35,940 nt of DNA from Ruminococcus sp. (GCA_023665555.1 JAMPDR010000020.1:1-35940); one strand, 5' to 3'; shown: positions 23,543 to 32,694, numbered from the stretch's first letter. Numbers and translations are program-made. Notes: a model not told the origin generated them from the letters alone.

Positions 23543-25615
23543 ATGAGAAAAAGTTTAACACGTACACTGGCTTGTATCATGGCAGTTATCATGTGCATTT
23601 GCGGCTTACCTATGGGCAACGTTAATGTTACGGCGAGAGCCGCAAGCAGCATACCAAGCGATGCTGTGGAGTTTAATGGCAGTTATTATAAATTATATGA
23701 CGAAACCACAAACTGGTCAGAAGCAAACTCAAAATGCAAATCACTTGGAGGACATTTAGTTACTATCACATCTAGTGCGGAACAAAACTTTGTAAGCGGT
23801 TTAACAACTAGTATGGAAAGAGCGGTGGTTTGGATCGGAGCAACAAAATCCGGTTCTACATGGACGTGGATTACCGGTGAACCATGGGGGTATGAAAACT
23901 GGAATGTTGGTGAGAATGAACCAAGCGGTGACGGAAATTATGTTCAAATGATAACAAAACTTGACGGTTCTCATAATCTTGCTATCGGTGCATGGAATGA
24001 CAAATACAGTATTAAACGTCCCGGTGATTTTTGGGGCGATGTTGGCTTTATTTGTGAGTGGGAAAAGAAACTTCCTAAAGGATATGATTTCCAAAAAGAT
24101 AGTTATAATTTTGAAAATCGAGGAGAATCAATTTCGGAAAAATATTTTACAACAATTTATGAATCTGGTCCAGGTAAACAATTATATGAAAATCAGAGTA
24201 AAGTAAGCAATGGCGGCTTATGCTTCGGAATGGCATATACAACAGCCGCAATATATAACGGACTTCCTTCCGCAACGTCAATATATAATAATCACATCTT
24301 TAGCGATAGCACATATTGTGATGTTTTAAGAGACGCATCGAAATCCTCTATGCTTATGTGCGGAAACAACGAAATTTCAGTTAAAGACTATATCAAATAT
24401 GCGTTTATATATCAAATGAGCAGCGAAGTTAGCGACTCATCCATGGCAACATGGGGTGATATAAGTGGATTAAAAAAACTAGTCCAATCTTTTTTAAATA
24501 ATGATCTCATTTGTGTTACAATCGGATTATCTCACTATGTTCAAGATAAAAATGGAAAACGGAAAAAAGATAGCGGTCATAGAGTTTTAGCAGTCGGTAT
24601 AGATGGAAATGATATATTAATTGATGATCCTAATAACATGAAATCATTGGAACGTCTTACAATAAATGACGATGGCTCCTGGTCATTCAGTGGTGGTTGG
24701 TCAAGCGAAGATACACTAATTAGATATCAAACGGATATCTATAGACCTTATCAAATACTGTTAACCGGAAAAAAGGCAACTGTCAATCCTGCACTTTTAG
24801 AGGATGATACAGTAGAAACATATATTGAGAGTATGGAACGTCTTGACAGCGATAAAGTTTTATTATCCGTTGATTGTAATGACAACTACACAATAAGTTG
24901 CAGTGATTATGTTGAAATAGCTGACTGTGACGGAGTAGATACAGCAGTTAGTAACAATACAACCGACATGTATTGGATAAGCAACGACAAAACAGTTACA
25001 GTATCAGACATTAAAGGTGAAAACAACACTGTTTCACTCGCAGGAGATGACACAATAATTGATGCAACTGTTACAGAGGGTTCAGCTGTTACAATGACAA
25101 TTGACGAAGATGATATTAATGCACAGCTTGACACTCAAATCGGTGCAAAATGTGAACTTTCTTTTGAATCAACAGGTACTGACGAAGAAGATATTGTTAT
25201 TGCAGTTTCGGGTACATCTTCTGCTTCAGAGGTCACTGCAACCCAAACCGAAACAGGCATCATCGTTACAGGACTTTCAAACGGAACGGTTACCCTTTCA
25301 AAAGACGATGAAATCATCAGCACTCAGGAAATCACAGACGCTGTCAGCGATATTGAGATTACATATGACAAAGACGGCTCAACCGATGATATGAACGTCA
25401 GCTATGATGTTGCAGAGCATGAACATACCGATGCTGACAATGACGGTAAATGCGACACCTGCGGTGAAGAAATTGCAACCGCTCAACCTGAAGCATGCAG
25501 CTGCATCTGTCACAAGGGCGGAAAGGTCTATAAAATCATCAACAAAATTGTCCGCGTGTTCTGGAAACTGTTCAGAATAAATCAGACCTGCGCCTGCGGC
25601 AAAAGACATTATTAA
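23543..25615 (+). CDS. Secreted C-type-lectin plus papain-fold (C39-like) protein
   Basis: 690 aa. Signal peptide about 1-33. C-type lectin-like domain about 41-175: NWSEANSKCKSLGGHLVTITSSAEQNFV, WIGATKSGSTWTWITGEPWGYENWNVGENEPSG, WND, GFICEWEKK. Papain-fold peptidase-like domain about 190-420: GGLCFGMAYT (Cys227), SGHRVLAVGIDGNDILIDDPNN (His346, Asp362), a plausible Cys-His-Asp triad of C39 style. Asp/Thr-rich beta region about 430-620. The C-terminus has HTDADNDGKCDTCGEEI and a cysteine-rich end CSCICHKGG ... CACGKRHY around an amphipathic KIINKIVRVFWKLF helix. GGAGG precedes ATG 23543. Likely extracellular; ligand and substrate unknown. Confidence 0.8.
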   Translation: MRKSLTRTLACIMAVIMCICGLPMGNVNVTARAASSIPSDAVEFNGSYYKLYDETTNWSEANSKCKSLGGHLVTITSSAEQNFVSGLTTSMERAVVWIGATKSGSTWTWITGEPWGYENWNVGENEPSGDGNYVQMITKLDGSHNLAIGAWNDKYSIKRPGDFWGDVGFICEWEKKLPKGYDFQKDSYNFENRGESISEKYFTTIYESGPGKQLYENQSKVSNGGLCFGMAYTTAAIYNGLPSATSIYNNHIFSDSTYCDVLRDASKSSMLMCGNNEISVKDYIKYAFIYQMSSEVSDSSMATWGDISGLKKLVQSFLNNDLICVTIGLSHYVQDKNGKRKKDSGHRVLAVGIDGNDILIDDPNNMKSLERLTINDDGSWSFSGGWSSEDTLIRYQTDIYRPYQILLTGKKATVNPALLEDDTVETYIESMERLDSDKVLLSVDCNDNYTISCSDYVEIADCDGVDTAVSNNTTDMYWISNDKTVTVSDIKGENNTVSLAGDDTIIDATVTEGSAVTMTIDEDDINAQLDTQIGAKCELSFESTGTDEEDIVIAVSGTSSASEVTATQTETGIIVTGLSNGTVTLSKDDEIISTQEITDAVSDIEITYDKDGSTDDMNVSYDVAEHEHTDADNDGKCDTCGEEIATAQPEACSCICHKGGKVYKIINKIVRVFWKLFRINQTCACGKRHY

Positions 25616-25652
25616 TCAGAGTGGCTAAAATACGGATTTTAGTTTATGTATC

Positions 25653-25690
25653 CCCGCATCATGAAAAATTGATGCGGGTTTGCATTTTTT
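25653..25690 (+). terminator. Terminator of the lectin-peptidase gene
   Basis: CCCGCATC (25653-25660) / GATGCGGG (25671-25678), 10-base loop, then TTTGCATTTTTT. Confidence 0.85.
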
Positions 25691-25703
25691 ATGCTTGCTT
25701 TTA

Positions 25704-25732
25704 TTGACAAATTAAGCAACCTGTCATATCAT
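25704..25732 (+). promoter_or_regulatory. Promoter of the FHA-FtsW-PBP operon
   Basis: TTGACA (25704-25709), 17-base spacer, TATCAT (25727-25732). A TATAAT at 25733-25738 follows immediately but is too far from this -35. Confidence 0.65.
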
Positions 25733-25809
25733 TATAATGTATATTTATGTGTGGACAAGATAAATCAGCGGTGTTCTGTTTTCTGCCCACACCACCCACG
25801 GAGGAAAAT

Positions 25810-26847
25810 ATGTCATTTGTTATCTCAATTTCAAGATATCTATTGCCGCTTTTAACGGTTATGATTCTCACAAAATGCGTGCTTGCATTATTGCTCGGAC
25901 ACCCGAAAGATAAAATCTACGGCTATATAATTGATATGGTTGACGGCGAACGCTATCCGCTCAACATGTGGGAAACTTCAATCGGCCGAAGCAGTTCATG
26001 CGATATTGTTGTCGGCTATGACACGATTTCACGTTTCCATGCCGTAATCAGCAGAAGAATTGACGGCTGGTATATCTATGACCTGCTTTCAAAATCCGGC
26101 ATTGCAATCAATGACGAAAAAGCAACAAAGAAAACCACTATACGAAACGGCGATATTCTCACCATCGGCCAGATGAAATATAAATTCGAAGTTGTCAACG
26201 ACCCTGTTCAGCGTGTCGGCAAAAAGAAAGGTAAACGAAACAGTCAGCCTGTCAACACTCAGCCGCAGCCCACTGCTCATGAATATCCCTATCCACAACA
26301 GGGTGCAGCTTTTGACAGCAGCTACAACCGTCCGCAAAATCCATACGGTGCAAACTATGACAGCAGTTTCGGCGGCGACTTTTATGACAATGACAACCGC
26401 CCGAATCTGAATTTTCAAAAATCGCCGAGCAGTTTTTCGGCAGAAGACTATTCTTCTTACAGCGGCAGCATATTCACTGAGCACCCCTCATATACGGTTG
26501 AAACACCGAACAGAACCAACGATAGCGGCGCGTTTCAGTCATATGTGCAACAGCCTGCCATTATCAACCGCGACACGGGCGAAGTTTTCGCACTTTGCGG
26601 CAACCTTGTCACCATTGGCAGAAACCGAAACTGCGACATCAAACTCACCGCTCCCAATGCATCGCGCAGACACGCAAACCTTGTGCTTTATGATGATGGC
26701 TGGGCAATTGAGGATGCGGGTTCAAGCGTCGGCACACTCCTCAACGGCAACCGCATAACAGAGCCTCAGCTTTTGTTTGACGGCGATATAATTGCACTGG
26801 GCGATGAGAGATTGTATTATACGGTTCGTTCGGGTAATACAGCTTAA
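25810..26847 (+). CDS. Membrane-anchored protein with two FHA domains
   Basis: FHA domains bind phosphothreonine, linking Ser/Thr kinases to cell-wall synthesis. 345 aa from ATG 25810 (GGAGG six bases upstream; an ATG at 25747 precedes this RBS). One N-terminal membrane helix (about 7-28, YLLPLLTVMILTKCVLALLLG). FHA 1 about 52-120 with SIGRSSSCDIV, SRFHAVI and a TIGQ turn. A Gln/Asn/Tyr/Pro-rich linker about 135-250. FHA 2 about 258-340 with TIGRNRNCDIKL, SRRHANL, GSSVGTLLNGN. The arginine, serine and histidine residues that contact pThr are present in both. The next gene (FtsW/RodA) starts 13 bases later. Its kinase is not in the window. Confidence 0.88.
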   Translation: MSFVISISRYLLPLLTVMILTKCVLALLLGHPKDKIYGYIIDMVDGERYPLNMWETSIGRSSSCDIVVGYDTISRFHAVISRRIDGWYIYDLLSKSGIAINDEKATKKTTIRNGDILTIGQMKYKFEVVNDPVQRVGKKKGKRNSQPVNTQPQPTAHEYPYPQQGAAFDSSYNRPQNPYGANYDSSFGGDFYDNDNRPNLNFQKSPSSFSAEDYSSYSGSIFTEHPSYTVETPNRTNDSGAFQSYVQQPAIINRDTGEVFALCGNLVTIGRNRNCDIKLTAPNASRRHANLVLYDDGWAIEDAGSSVGTLLNGNRITEPQLLFDGDIIALGDERLYYTVRSGNTA

Positions 26848-26860
26848 AGGAGGTATCTCA

Positions 26861-28144
26861 ATGGCAAGAAAGGACAAGCCTGCCTACAGGGACAGGCTGA
26901 GAAAAAAATATAAATACGTTGACAGCGGATTTATTCTTTTGCTGCTGACAATATTCCAATTTTTCACTGCACTTCCCGTTATATTCGATGACGGAAAGTT
27001 CTACCCAATTCACGCACTTGTGCTTTTGGGATATACTGTGTTCGAGTGGCTTTATGTCGGATTCATGCACACATTTTTCAAGAAGGTCAACTTTGAGTTG
27101 GAGCTGATTGCGTTTTTCCTTTGTGGAATCGGAATGTGCGTTTCAGCAAGCGTGGACAAGGACTCACTGATAAAGCAGTTGATTGCCGTTATCATGGGAC
27201 TTGTTGTTTATGATATTCTGCTTTGGTTTTTGCAGGACGTTAAGCGTGTTATGGCTGTGAGGATGCCGATTGCAATTCTTTCGCTCGTTTTCTTCTATGC
27301 CGCTTTTGTTTACATCCGCTTTGTTTCGGGTCCCACCAACGGCGCATATAACTGGATCAAGTTCCACGGATTTTCCATTCAGCCTGCGGAGATAGTCAAA
27401 ATTGCTTTCATTTTCGTTGGCGCGGCATCGCTTGATAAACTGCTCACAACAAAGAATATCTATCTTTACATTGGCTATGCACTGGCATGTATCGGTGTTC
27501 CCATTCTGATGAAGGACTTCGGCACGGCATTGATTTTCTTCTTCACATTTGTTATCATTGCTTTCATGCGTTCGGGCGATATCCGCTCAATACTTTTTGT
27601 GTGCGCAGCGGCAGCGGCAGGTGCGATACTTATCATCGCTGTCAAGCCATATGTTGCAAACCGATTTGCCGCATATCGCCATGTTTGGGAACATATTGAT
27701 GATTCACGCGGATTCCAGCAGGTGCGAACACTGATTTATTCAGTAAGCGGCGGATTGTTCGGACTCGGCCTTGGCAACGGCAGACTTCGCTACATTTTCG
27801 CCTCAACGACCGACCTTGTTTTCGGAGTTGTGTGCGAAGAATTCGGTATGATCGTTGCTTTCTCAATCGTTATCGCATTTGCTATCATTGCGATTTATGC
27901 GGTTAAAAATTCAAAATCCGCTCCGTCAACGTTTTATTCAATTGCGGCTTGCTCTGCGGCGGCCATGTTGCTTTTCCAAACAAGCCTTAACATTTTCGGA
28001 ATCACCGATATTCTTCCGCTGACAGGCGTCACATTGCCGTTCGTCAGTCAGGGCGGCTCAAGCATGATTTGTTCATGGGCACTGTTTGCTTTCATCAAAT
28101 CTGCTGATGTAAGAACATATCCGAAAGTATTCAGAAATACATAA
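26861..28144 (+). CDS. FtsW/RodA/SpoVE family peptidoglycan polymerase
   Basis: SEDS glycosyltransferase that polymerises lipid II and works with a cognate class B PBP. 427 aa from ATG 26861 behind AAAGGAGG; a frame starting at 26792 lies inside the FHA gene. It has about ten membrane segments. SEDS motifs: TNGAYNWIKFHGFSIQPAEIVKIAFI, LMKDFGTALIFFFTF, GLGLGNGRLRYI, FGVVCEEFGM, and the terminal LPLTGVTLPFVSQGGSSM. The adjoining class B PBP in the same operon is its probable partner. The operon order FHA-SEDS-PBP matches the RodA-PbpA arrangement known from Actinobacteria, so RodA-like elongation or septal roles are both open. Confidence 0.93.
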   Translation: MARKDKPAYRDRLRKKYKYVDSGFILLLLTIFQFFTALPVIFDDGKFYPIHALVLLGYTVFEWLYVGFMHTFFKKVNFELELIAFFLCGIGMCVSASVDKDSLIKQLIAVIMGLVVYDILLWFLQDVKRVMAVRMPIAILSLVFFYAAFVYIRFVSGPTNGAYNWIKFHGFSIQPAEIVKIAFIFVGAASLDKLLTTKNIYLYIGYALACIGVPILMKDFGTALIFFFTFVIIAFMRSGDIRSILFVCAAAAAGAILIIAVKPYVANRFAAYRHVWEHIDDSRGFQQVRTLIYSVSGGLFGLGLGNGRLRYIFASTTDLVFGVVCEEFGMIVAFSIVIAFAIIAIYAVKNSKSAPSTFYSIAACSAAAMLLFQTSLNIFGITDILPLTGVTLPFVSQGGSSMICSWALFAFIKSADVRTYPKVFRNT

Positions 28145-28159
28145 AGGCGGTGCAGAAAT

Positions 28160-29536
28160 ATGAAGAATATAACCAAACGGGCATATGTTATTTTTGCGCT
28201 CATTGCCGCTTTCTTTGTCGGACTCGGTGTTCTGCTTTATTCATTCATTGCCCACGGCGGAACATGGGCGGCAAACAGAGTCAACAATCATGTTTTCACA
28301 AACCGCCAGCTGTCAACAGCAGGAACAATATATGACCGCAACGGCACTGTTCTTGTTACAACAAAAGACGGCAAGCGAATTTATTCCGACAGCTATAAAA
28401 CCAGAATATCCACCCTGCACGTTGTTGGTGATTCACAGGGATATATCTCAACCGGCATTCAGACACTTTACCGTCCCGAACTTATCGGCTATAATTTTGT
28501 TGACGGTGTTTATGATGCTGTTAAATCAAAAGACGGCATCAACATCAAGCTGACAATTGACGCAGACATCAATGCCGCGGCATATGACGCGATGAAAGGC
28601 AACAAAGGTACCATCTGCGTATACAACTATAAAACGGGGGAAGTTATCTGCATGGTATCCGCACCGACATACGACCCGAACAACAAGCCGTCTGATATCG
28701 AAACCAACACAAGCGGAAAATATGACGGCATCTATCTTAATAGATTCATTTCCGGCTTGTTCACACCCGGCTCAACATTCAAGGTTGTAACTACTATCTG
28801 CGCACTCGAAAACATCCCCGATGTGCAAAAAAGGACATTCACCTGCAAAGGCAAATATGCCGCTAAAGGCGGAGATGTTATCTGCAACAACAAAAGCGGT
28901 CACGGCAAGCTGACACTTGAACGCGCGCTCAACGTTTCATGCAACTGCGTTTTTGCCGAACTTGCAAACGAGCTCGGCAATGATAAAATGACAAAAACAG
29001 TTAAACAACTCGGTTTTGACAAAAGTGTCACCGTTGCAAGGGCAACAACAAAGGCAAGCTATTTTGATGTAAACAAAGCCACATCACTTGACTTAGGCTG
29101 GGCAGGAATCGGACAGTATACAACGCTTGTTAATCCCTGCCAGATGCTCATGCTTGCAGGCGCAATTGCAAACGGCGGACAAGCTGTAACACCTTATTTG
29201 GTTGAGGACTCAGCAAATCTGACCGAAGCAAAAGGCAAAATTAACAAGAATATATCACTAAGCGAAGAAACAGCAAAAAAGTTGAAAAAACTGCTTCGAT
29301 CAAATGTTGAAAATTACTACGGTGATTCAAAGTTTCCGAATCTGAAGTTCTGCGGAAAAACAGGCTCTGCCGAAGTTTCCAATGGAAAGAGCCACGCATG
29401 GTTCTACGGGTTCTCTCAGAGGAACGATTTTCCTTATGCAATCGTTGTCTGCCTTGAAAACGGTGGCATCGGATATAATGACGCAATTCCTGCGACGAAC
29501 AAAGTTTTGCAGGCAATGTTAAATAAAAATTATTGA
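28160..29536 (+). CDS. Class B penicillin-binding protein (PbpA-type transpeptidase)
   Basis: 458 aa. N-terminal membrane helix about 9-30, a short dimerisation-like segment (GTIYDRNGTVL at 55-65), and the transpeptidase domain with all three motifs: STFK (205-208, Ser205), SCN (260-262) and KTGSAE (400-405). Compact compared with PBP2 or FtsI (about 600-700 aa), like actinobacterial PbpA. AAAGGCGGTG precedes ATG 28160, 15 bases after the SEDS gene, so the two are co-expressed as a polymerase-crosslinker pair. The SDR gene follows 20 bases later in the same direction. Confidence 0.93.
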   Translation: MKNITKRAYVIFALIAAFFVGLGVLLYSFIAHGGTWAANRVNNHVFTNRQLSTAGTIYDRNGTVLVTTKDGKRIYSDSYKTRISTLHVVGDSQGYISTGIQTLYRPELIGYNFVDGVYDAVKSKDGINIKLTIDADINAAAYDAMKGNKGTICVYNYKTGEVICMVSAPTYDPNNKPSDIETNTSGKYDGIYLNRFISGLFTPGSTFKVVTTICALENIPDVQKRTFTCKGKYAAKGGDVICNNKSGHGKLTLERALNVSCNCVFAELANELGNDKMTKTVKQLGFDKSVTVARATTKASYFDVNKATSLDLGWAGIGQYTTLVNPCQMLMLAGAIANGGQAVTPYLVEDSANLTEAKGKINKNISLSEETAKKLKKLLRSNVENYYGDSKFPNLKFCGKTGSAEVSNGKSHAWFYGFSQRNDFPYAIVVCLENGGIGYNDAIPATNKVLQAMLNKNY

Positions 29537-29556
29537 TTTATTTGGAGGTTTCAATT

Positions 29557-30408
29557 ATGTTCAATCATGAAAATCTTAAAGACAGAGTTGCAGTTGTAAC
29601 AGGCGGCGGCGGAGTGCTTTGCAGCAGCTTTGCAAAGTCACTTGCAAAACAGGGCGCAAAGGTTGCAGTCCTTGACTTGAATGAAGCAGCCGCACAAAAA
29701 GTTGCAGATGAAATCATCTCTGACGGCGGCACTGCGATTGCAGTAGGCTGCAATGTTCTTGACAGCGACAGCATGAAAGCTGCACGCGACGTAATCGCCG
29801 AAAAACTCGGCACTTGTGACATTCTTCTCAACGGTGCAGGCGGCAACAATCCCAAAGGTACAACAACCAAAGAAACACTTGAAAAAATCGACCTTGCTCA
29901 GAAGGATGACAATATCAAAACCTTCTTTGACCTTGACCCACAAGGCATTTCATTCGTGTTCAATCTCAACTTTCTCGGCACACTTATTCCGACTCAGATT
30001 TTTGCACGTGACATGGCAGAAAAAGAAAACACTTGCATAGTTATGATCACATCAATGAACGCATATCGTCCGCTGACAAAAATCCCTGCCTACTCCGCCG
30101 CAAAAGCAGCAGTTCAGAACTTCACTCAGTTCATGGCTGTTCACTTTGCTGAGGTGGGTATCAGAGTTAATGCAATCGCTCCGGGATTCTTCTCAACAAA
30201 TCAGAACAAGGCTCTTCTTTGGAACGAGGACGGAACGCCTACAGCAAGAACAGGAAAGATCCTTGCCGCAACCCCGATGAAGCGTTTTGGCGAGCCGGAA
30301 GAACTTGAAGGTGCACTTCTTTTCCTTTGCGATGAGGCTTACTCCGGATTTATCACAGGCACAACAATTGCAGTTGACGGCGGTTTCAATGCTTATTCAG
30401 GTGTTTAA
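29557..30408 (+). CDS. SDR oxidoreductase, D-mannonate oxidoreductase-like
   Basis: NAD(P)-dependent short-chain dehydrogenase of 283 aa. Start ATG 29557 (GGAGG seven bases upstream; a frame from 29533 overlaps the PBP end). TGGGGVLCSS (15-24) binds the nucleotide. LNGAGGNNPKGTT (91-103) and the catalytic set Ser166, Tyr179, Lys183 (MITSMNAY, IPAYSAAKAAV) are present. The N-terminus, NGAGGNxP, TPMKRFGEPEEL and the C-terminal DGGFNAYSGV closely follow what I know of the UxuB/YjmF-type mannonate-fructuronate enzymes. It follows the PBP without a visible terminator, an odd pairing that may be read-through. Confidence 0.82.
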   Translation: MFNHENLKDRVAVVTGGGGVLCSSFAKSLAKQGAKVAVLDLNEAAAQKVADEIISDGGTAIAVGCNVLDSDSMKAARDVIAEKLGTCDILLNGAGGNNPKGTTTKETLEKIDLAQKDDNIKTFFDLDPQGISFVFNLNFLGTLIPTQIFARDMAEKENTCIVMITSMNAYRPLTKIPAYSAAKAAVQNFTQFMAVHFAEVGIRVNAIAPGFFSTNQNKALLWNEDGTPTARTGKILAATPMKRFGEPEELEGALLFLCDEAYSGFITGTTIAVDGGFNAYSGV

Positions 30409-30474
30409 GCATCAACTTATTAGATAGTTTAATAACTATCAATATACTGTTTAACATTAAAACTTATACTTCTC

Positions 30475-30503
30475 TTGACTTGAAATATTTTTTGTGCTAT
30501 CAT
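30475..30503 (+). promoter_or_regulatory. Promoter of the condensation-protein/ACP pair
   Basis: TTGACT (30475-30480), 17-base spacer, TATCAT (30498-30503) with TGC before it (extended -10). Upstream, GATAGTT/AACTATC (30423-30440) is a weak dyad after the SDR gene. Confidence 0.75.
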
Positions 30504-30542
30504 TAAACAAATGTGACACGTTGTAACATTGAAAGAAAGAAG

Positions 30543-31943
30543 ATGATTTCATTGAAAAAAAAGCAACTGCCCCCTTATAAAATGTATGACATCATTCCGT
30601 CACAGGAAACGATGTATCTCATGGTTAAGTACAGCTTCCACAAACAGCTGACACAGGTGCCCACCTCGTTTACTCTTGACACGGAAATTGATTTTGATGC
30701 TCTGCAAAAAGCGTTTGACATCGAACTTGACAGAAACGACAGCTTCCGTCTGCGTTTTACAACAGTAAACAAACAGATCAAGCAGTATTTCTTACCGAAG
30801 CTTGAATACAAAGTTCCGGTGAAGTATTTCTCTTCATTTGAAGAACAAGACGCTTTCTTCTCAGAAGATGCTCAAAAACCTGTTTACTTCCTTAAAGATG
30901 AAACTTTCAGAATTTATTTTTATAAAACTGAAGGTGTTGGAAGCGGTATCTATCTTAATGTCAGCCATCTGAACATTGACGCAATGGGTATCATCATATT
31001 CTATCTTGACATACTTAAGATTTATCACGCAATTAAAGACGGCACAGAAATGCCTGCTCCGCTTGATAAATATGAGGACTATATCCAGGAAGAGTTTGCC
31101 CGTCTTGGCAACAAAAAGAAAATGGCTAAGCATGAGTTGTTTTATAAGAAATACTTCCTTAAAGGCGGTGAGCCGTTCTACGCAGGTGTTCACGGTCCGG
31201 CATTTCTTGAAGCGTACCGCACGAAAAAGAAGAATCCGAATCTTCGCGTTCCTGCCGCTTATAATCCGATTTATGACAAGTGCGACACCCTTGAAAGACA
31301 TATTGCACCTGAAGATGCAAAGAAAATCTTCGAATATTGCCAGGCAAACAAGATTGCTCCTGAAAGTATTCTTCAACTCGGACTTCGTACACATTGCTCA
31401 TCAATCAACTATCGCACACCCGATGTGTTCATGATGTCGCTTTGCAGCAAACGTGCAACAAACAGCGAAAAGAACATGAGCGGATGTCTTACACAACCGT
31501 TGCAGCTGCGTACAATTATTCCTGAGGACTATACATTCAAACAGGCACTTGACGAAATGACATCAGTCAGAACTCAGCTTTACCGCCACAGTTCATATCC
31601 GTATATCACTGCAAGAGATATTTCAAGAGATATTTATAACTACAATCTCATTCAAGGACCTGCATGCATGATGTTCTCATGGATTCCGATTCCTGCCATT
31701 CCGAATTTACCTTACACCTTTGAGTTTAAGTCATATAATCTCGGAAGATATTTTACTCCGCTCTACACGATATGCACACCGGATCCGAAAGATTTCGGCA
31801 TAAACATGCACTATATGTACAGAGTTAAACTTTCAACCGCAGAAAATATTGAGGCTCTTCATGAAAACGCTGTTAAGGTTATCCTTGCAGGTATTGAAAA
31901 CCCAGATATCACAATCGGTGAATTGCTTGACAGTATTTCATAA
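30543..31943 (+). CDS. Free-standing condensation-domain-like acyltransferase
   Basis: 466 aa, soluble, no signal peptide. The N-terminal half contains VSHLNIDAMG (His142, Asp146), the shape of the condensation-domain HHxxxDG motif, with the second His and the Asp kept and the final Gly changed to Ala. The rest follows the two-lobed CoA-dependent acyltransferase/condensation fold (VFMMSLCSKRATNSEKNMSGCLTQPLQLRT in the bridge region). Such proteins join or transfer acyl groups held on carrier proteins. Start: ATG 30543. A GTG at 30513 lies about ten bases after the -10 and would leave almost no leader. The ACP follows 21 bases later. No adenylation, ketosynthase or thioesterase gene adjoins it. 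Product unknown. Confidence 0.75.
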   Translation: MISLKKKQLPPYKMYDIIPSQETMYLMVKYSFHKQLTQVPTSFTLDTEIDFDALQKAFDIELDRNDSFRLRFTTVNKQIKQYFLPKLEYKVPVKYFSSFEEQDAFFSEDAQKPVYFLKDETFRIYFYKTEGVGSGIYLNVSHLNIDAMGIIIFYLDILKIYHAIKDGTEMPAPLDKYEDYIQEEFARLGNKKKMAKHELFYKKYFLKGGEPFYAGVHGPAFLEAYRTKKKNPNLRVPAAYNPIYDKCDTLERHIAPEDAKKIFEYCQANKIAPESILQLGLRTHCSSINYRTPDVFMMSLCSKRATNSEKNMSGCLTQPLQLRTIIPEDYTFKQALDEMTSVRTQLYRHSSYPYITARDISRDIYNYNLIQGPACMMFSWIPIPAIPNLPYTFEFKSYNLGRYFTPLYTICTPDPKDFGINMHYMYRVKLSTAENIEALHENAVKVILAGIENPDITIGELLDSIS

Positions 31944-31964
31944 TTTGTAAAGGAGATAATAAAA

Positions 31965-32192
31965 ATGCTTGAAAGAATGAAAAAAGTTATCTGCGAATAT
32001 GCAGAAATTTCAGCAGACGAAATTACAGAAGAAACCAACATCCGCACCGACCTCGGCTTAAATTCTCTTGAACTTGTTAACATGGCTGTTGCAATTGAAG
32101 ATGAGTTCGATGTTGAAATTCCCGACCGTGAAGCTTTGGGAATTGAAACGGTTGCTGACACAATCGAACTTATCGAAAAGTATTCTGATTAA
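31965..32192 (+). CDS. Acyl/peptidyl carrier protein
   Basis: 75 aa, acidic, four-helix carrier protein. DLGLNSLELVNM carries Ser34, the 4'-phosphopantetheine attachment site (DSL/NSL type). The rest (VICEYAEISADEI ... IEDEFDVEIPDREALGIETVADTIELI) is typical ACP. GGAG lies close before ATG 31965. Co-transcribed with the condensation-like protein and most likely its acyl donor or acceptor. It is not part of a fatty-acid synthesis cluster, so it is probably a dedicated carrier rather than AcpP. Confidence 0.93.
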   Translation: MLERMKKVICEYAEISADEITEETNIRTDLGLNSLELVNMAVAIEDEFDVEIPDREALGIETVADTIELIEKYSD

Positions 32193-32214
32193 ATACTGTT
32201 GAAAAAAATTAAAT

Positions 32215-32253
32215 GTGCGCAGAGTTTTTAGGTTCTGCGCACTTGCTTTTTTC
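32215..32253 (+). terminator. Terminator of the condensation/ACP operon
   Basis: GTGCGCAGA (32215-32223) / TCTGCGCAC (32234-32242), 10-base loop, then TTGCTTTTTT. Confidence 0.9.
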
Positions 32254-32265
32254 GGACTTATACCT

Positions 32266-32600
32266 TACTGAAGTAATAAAATAGTGAAGAGGTATGGTCG
32301 CGGGAAAAGCAGTGGTATATTTTAAATAATATCCGCGAAATGCAGTAATTGTTAATTGTTAACTTTTAGATTTTAATTTTTAACGCTGATTTAAATCTTT
32401 GCTTATAGTCTTATTGGAAGATTGTTTTTATTTATTATTATGCTTTTAGCTTGTATATAACTTTATTTCGTGGATGAGAAGTTAAGACAGCAGATATTTT
32501 ATCCGCGGCCTTCGTTCCTCACTCCTAACTCCTCATTCCTCATTAAATTCCCTCTCTGCGGACTGAATTTTTCGATAGGTACAATCTTCCCACGCAATAT
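32266..32600. repeat. Mosaic intergenic hairpin element, copy G
   Basis: Left arm GAAGTAATAAAATAGTGAAG, hairpin TCGCGG (about 32309) ... TCCGCGA (about 32333), then an AT-rich module with GTTAATTGTTAACTTTTAG. Second hairpin CGTGGAT ... ATCCGCGG (about 32469-32505). Then the arm TTCCTCACTCCTAACTCCTC, and a third hairpin unit (about 32555-32600) nearly identical to 19489-19523. The AT-rich module and first hairpin are shared with copy H. Confidence 0.75.
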
Positions 32601-32694
32601 TAGCCGTGCGCAAGCACTTATGCCTTTTCTAAAGTTAACAGCGTTTATTTATAAAATATTCTTAAATTGTTCAAATAATTGCGAAATCAAAATA

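Noticed and set aside
30861-31394. 177-codon minus-strand frame inside the condensation-like gene
   Set aside because: Antisense shadow of a clear coding region.
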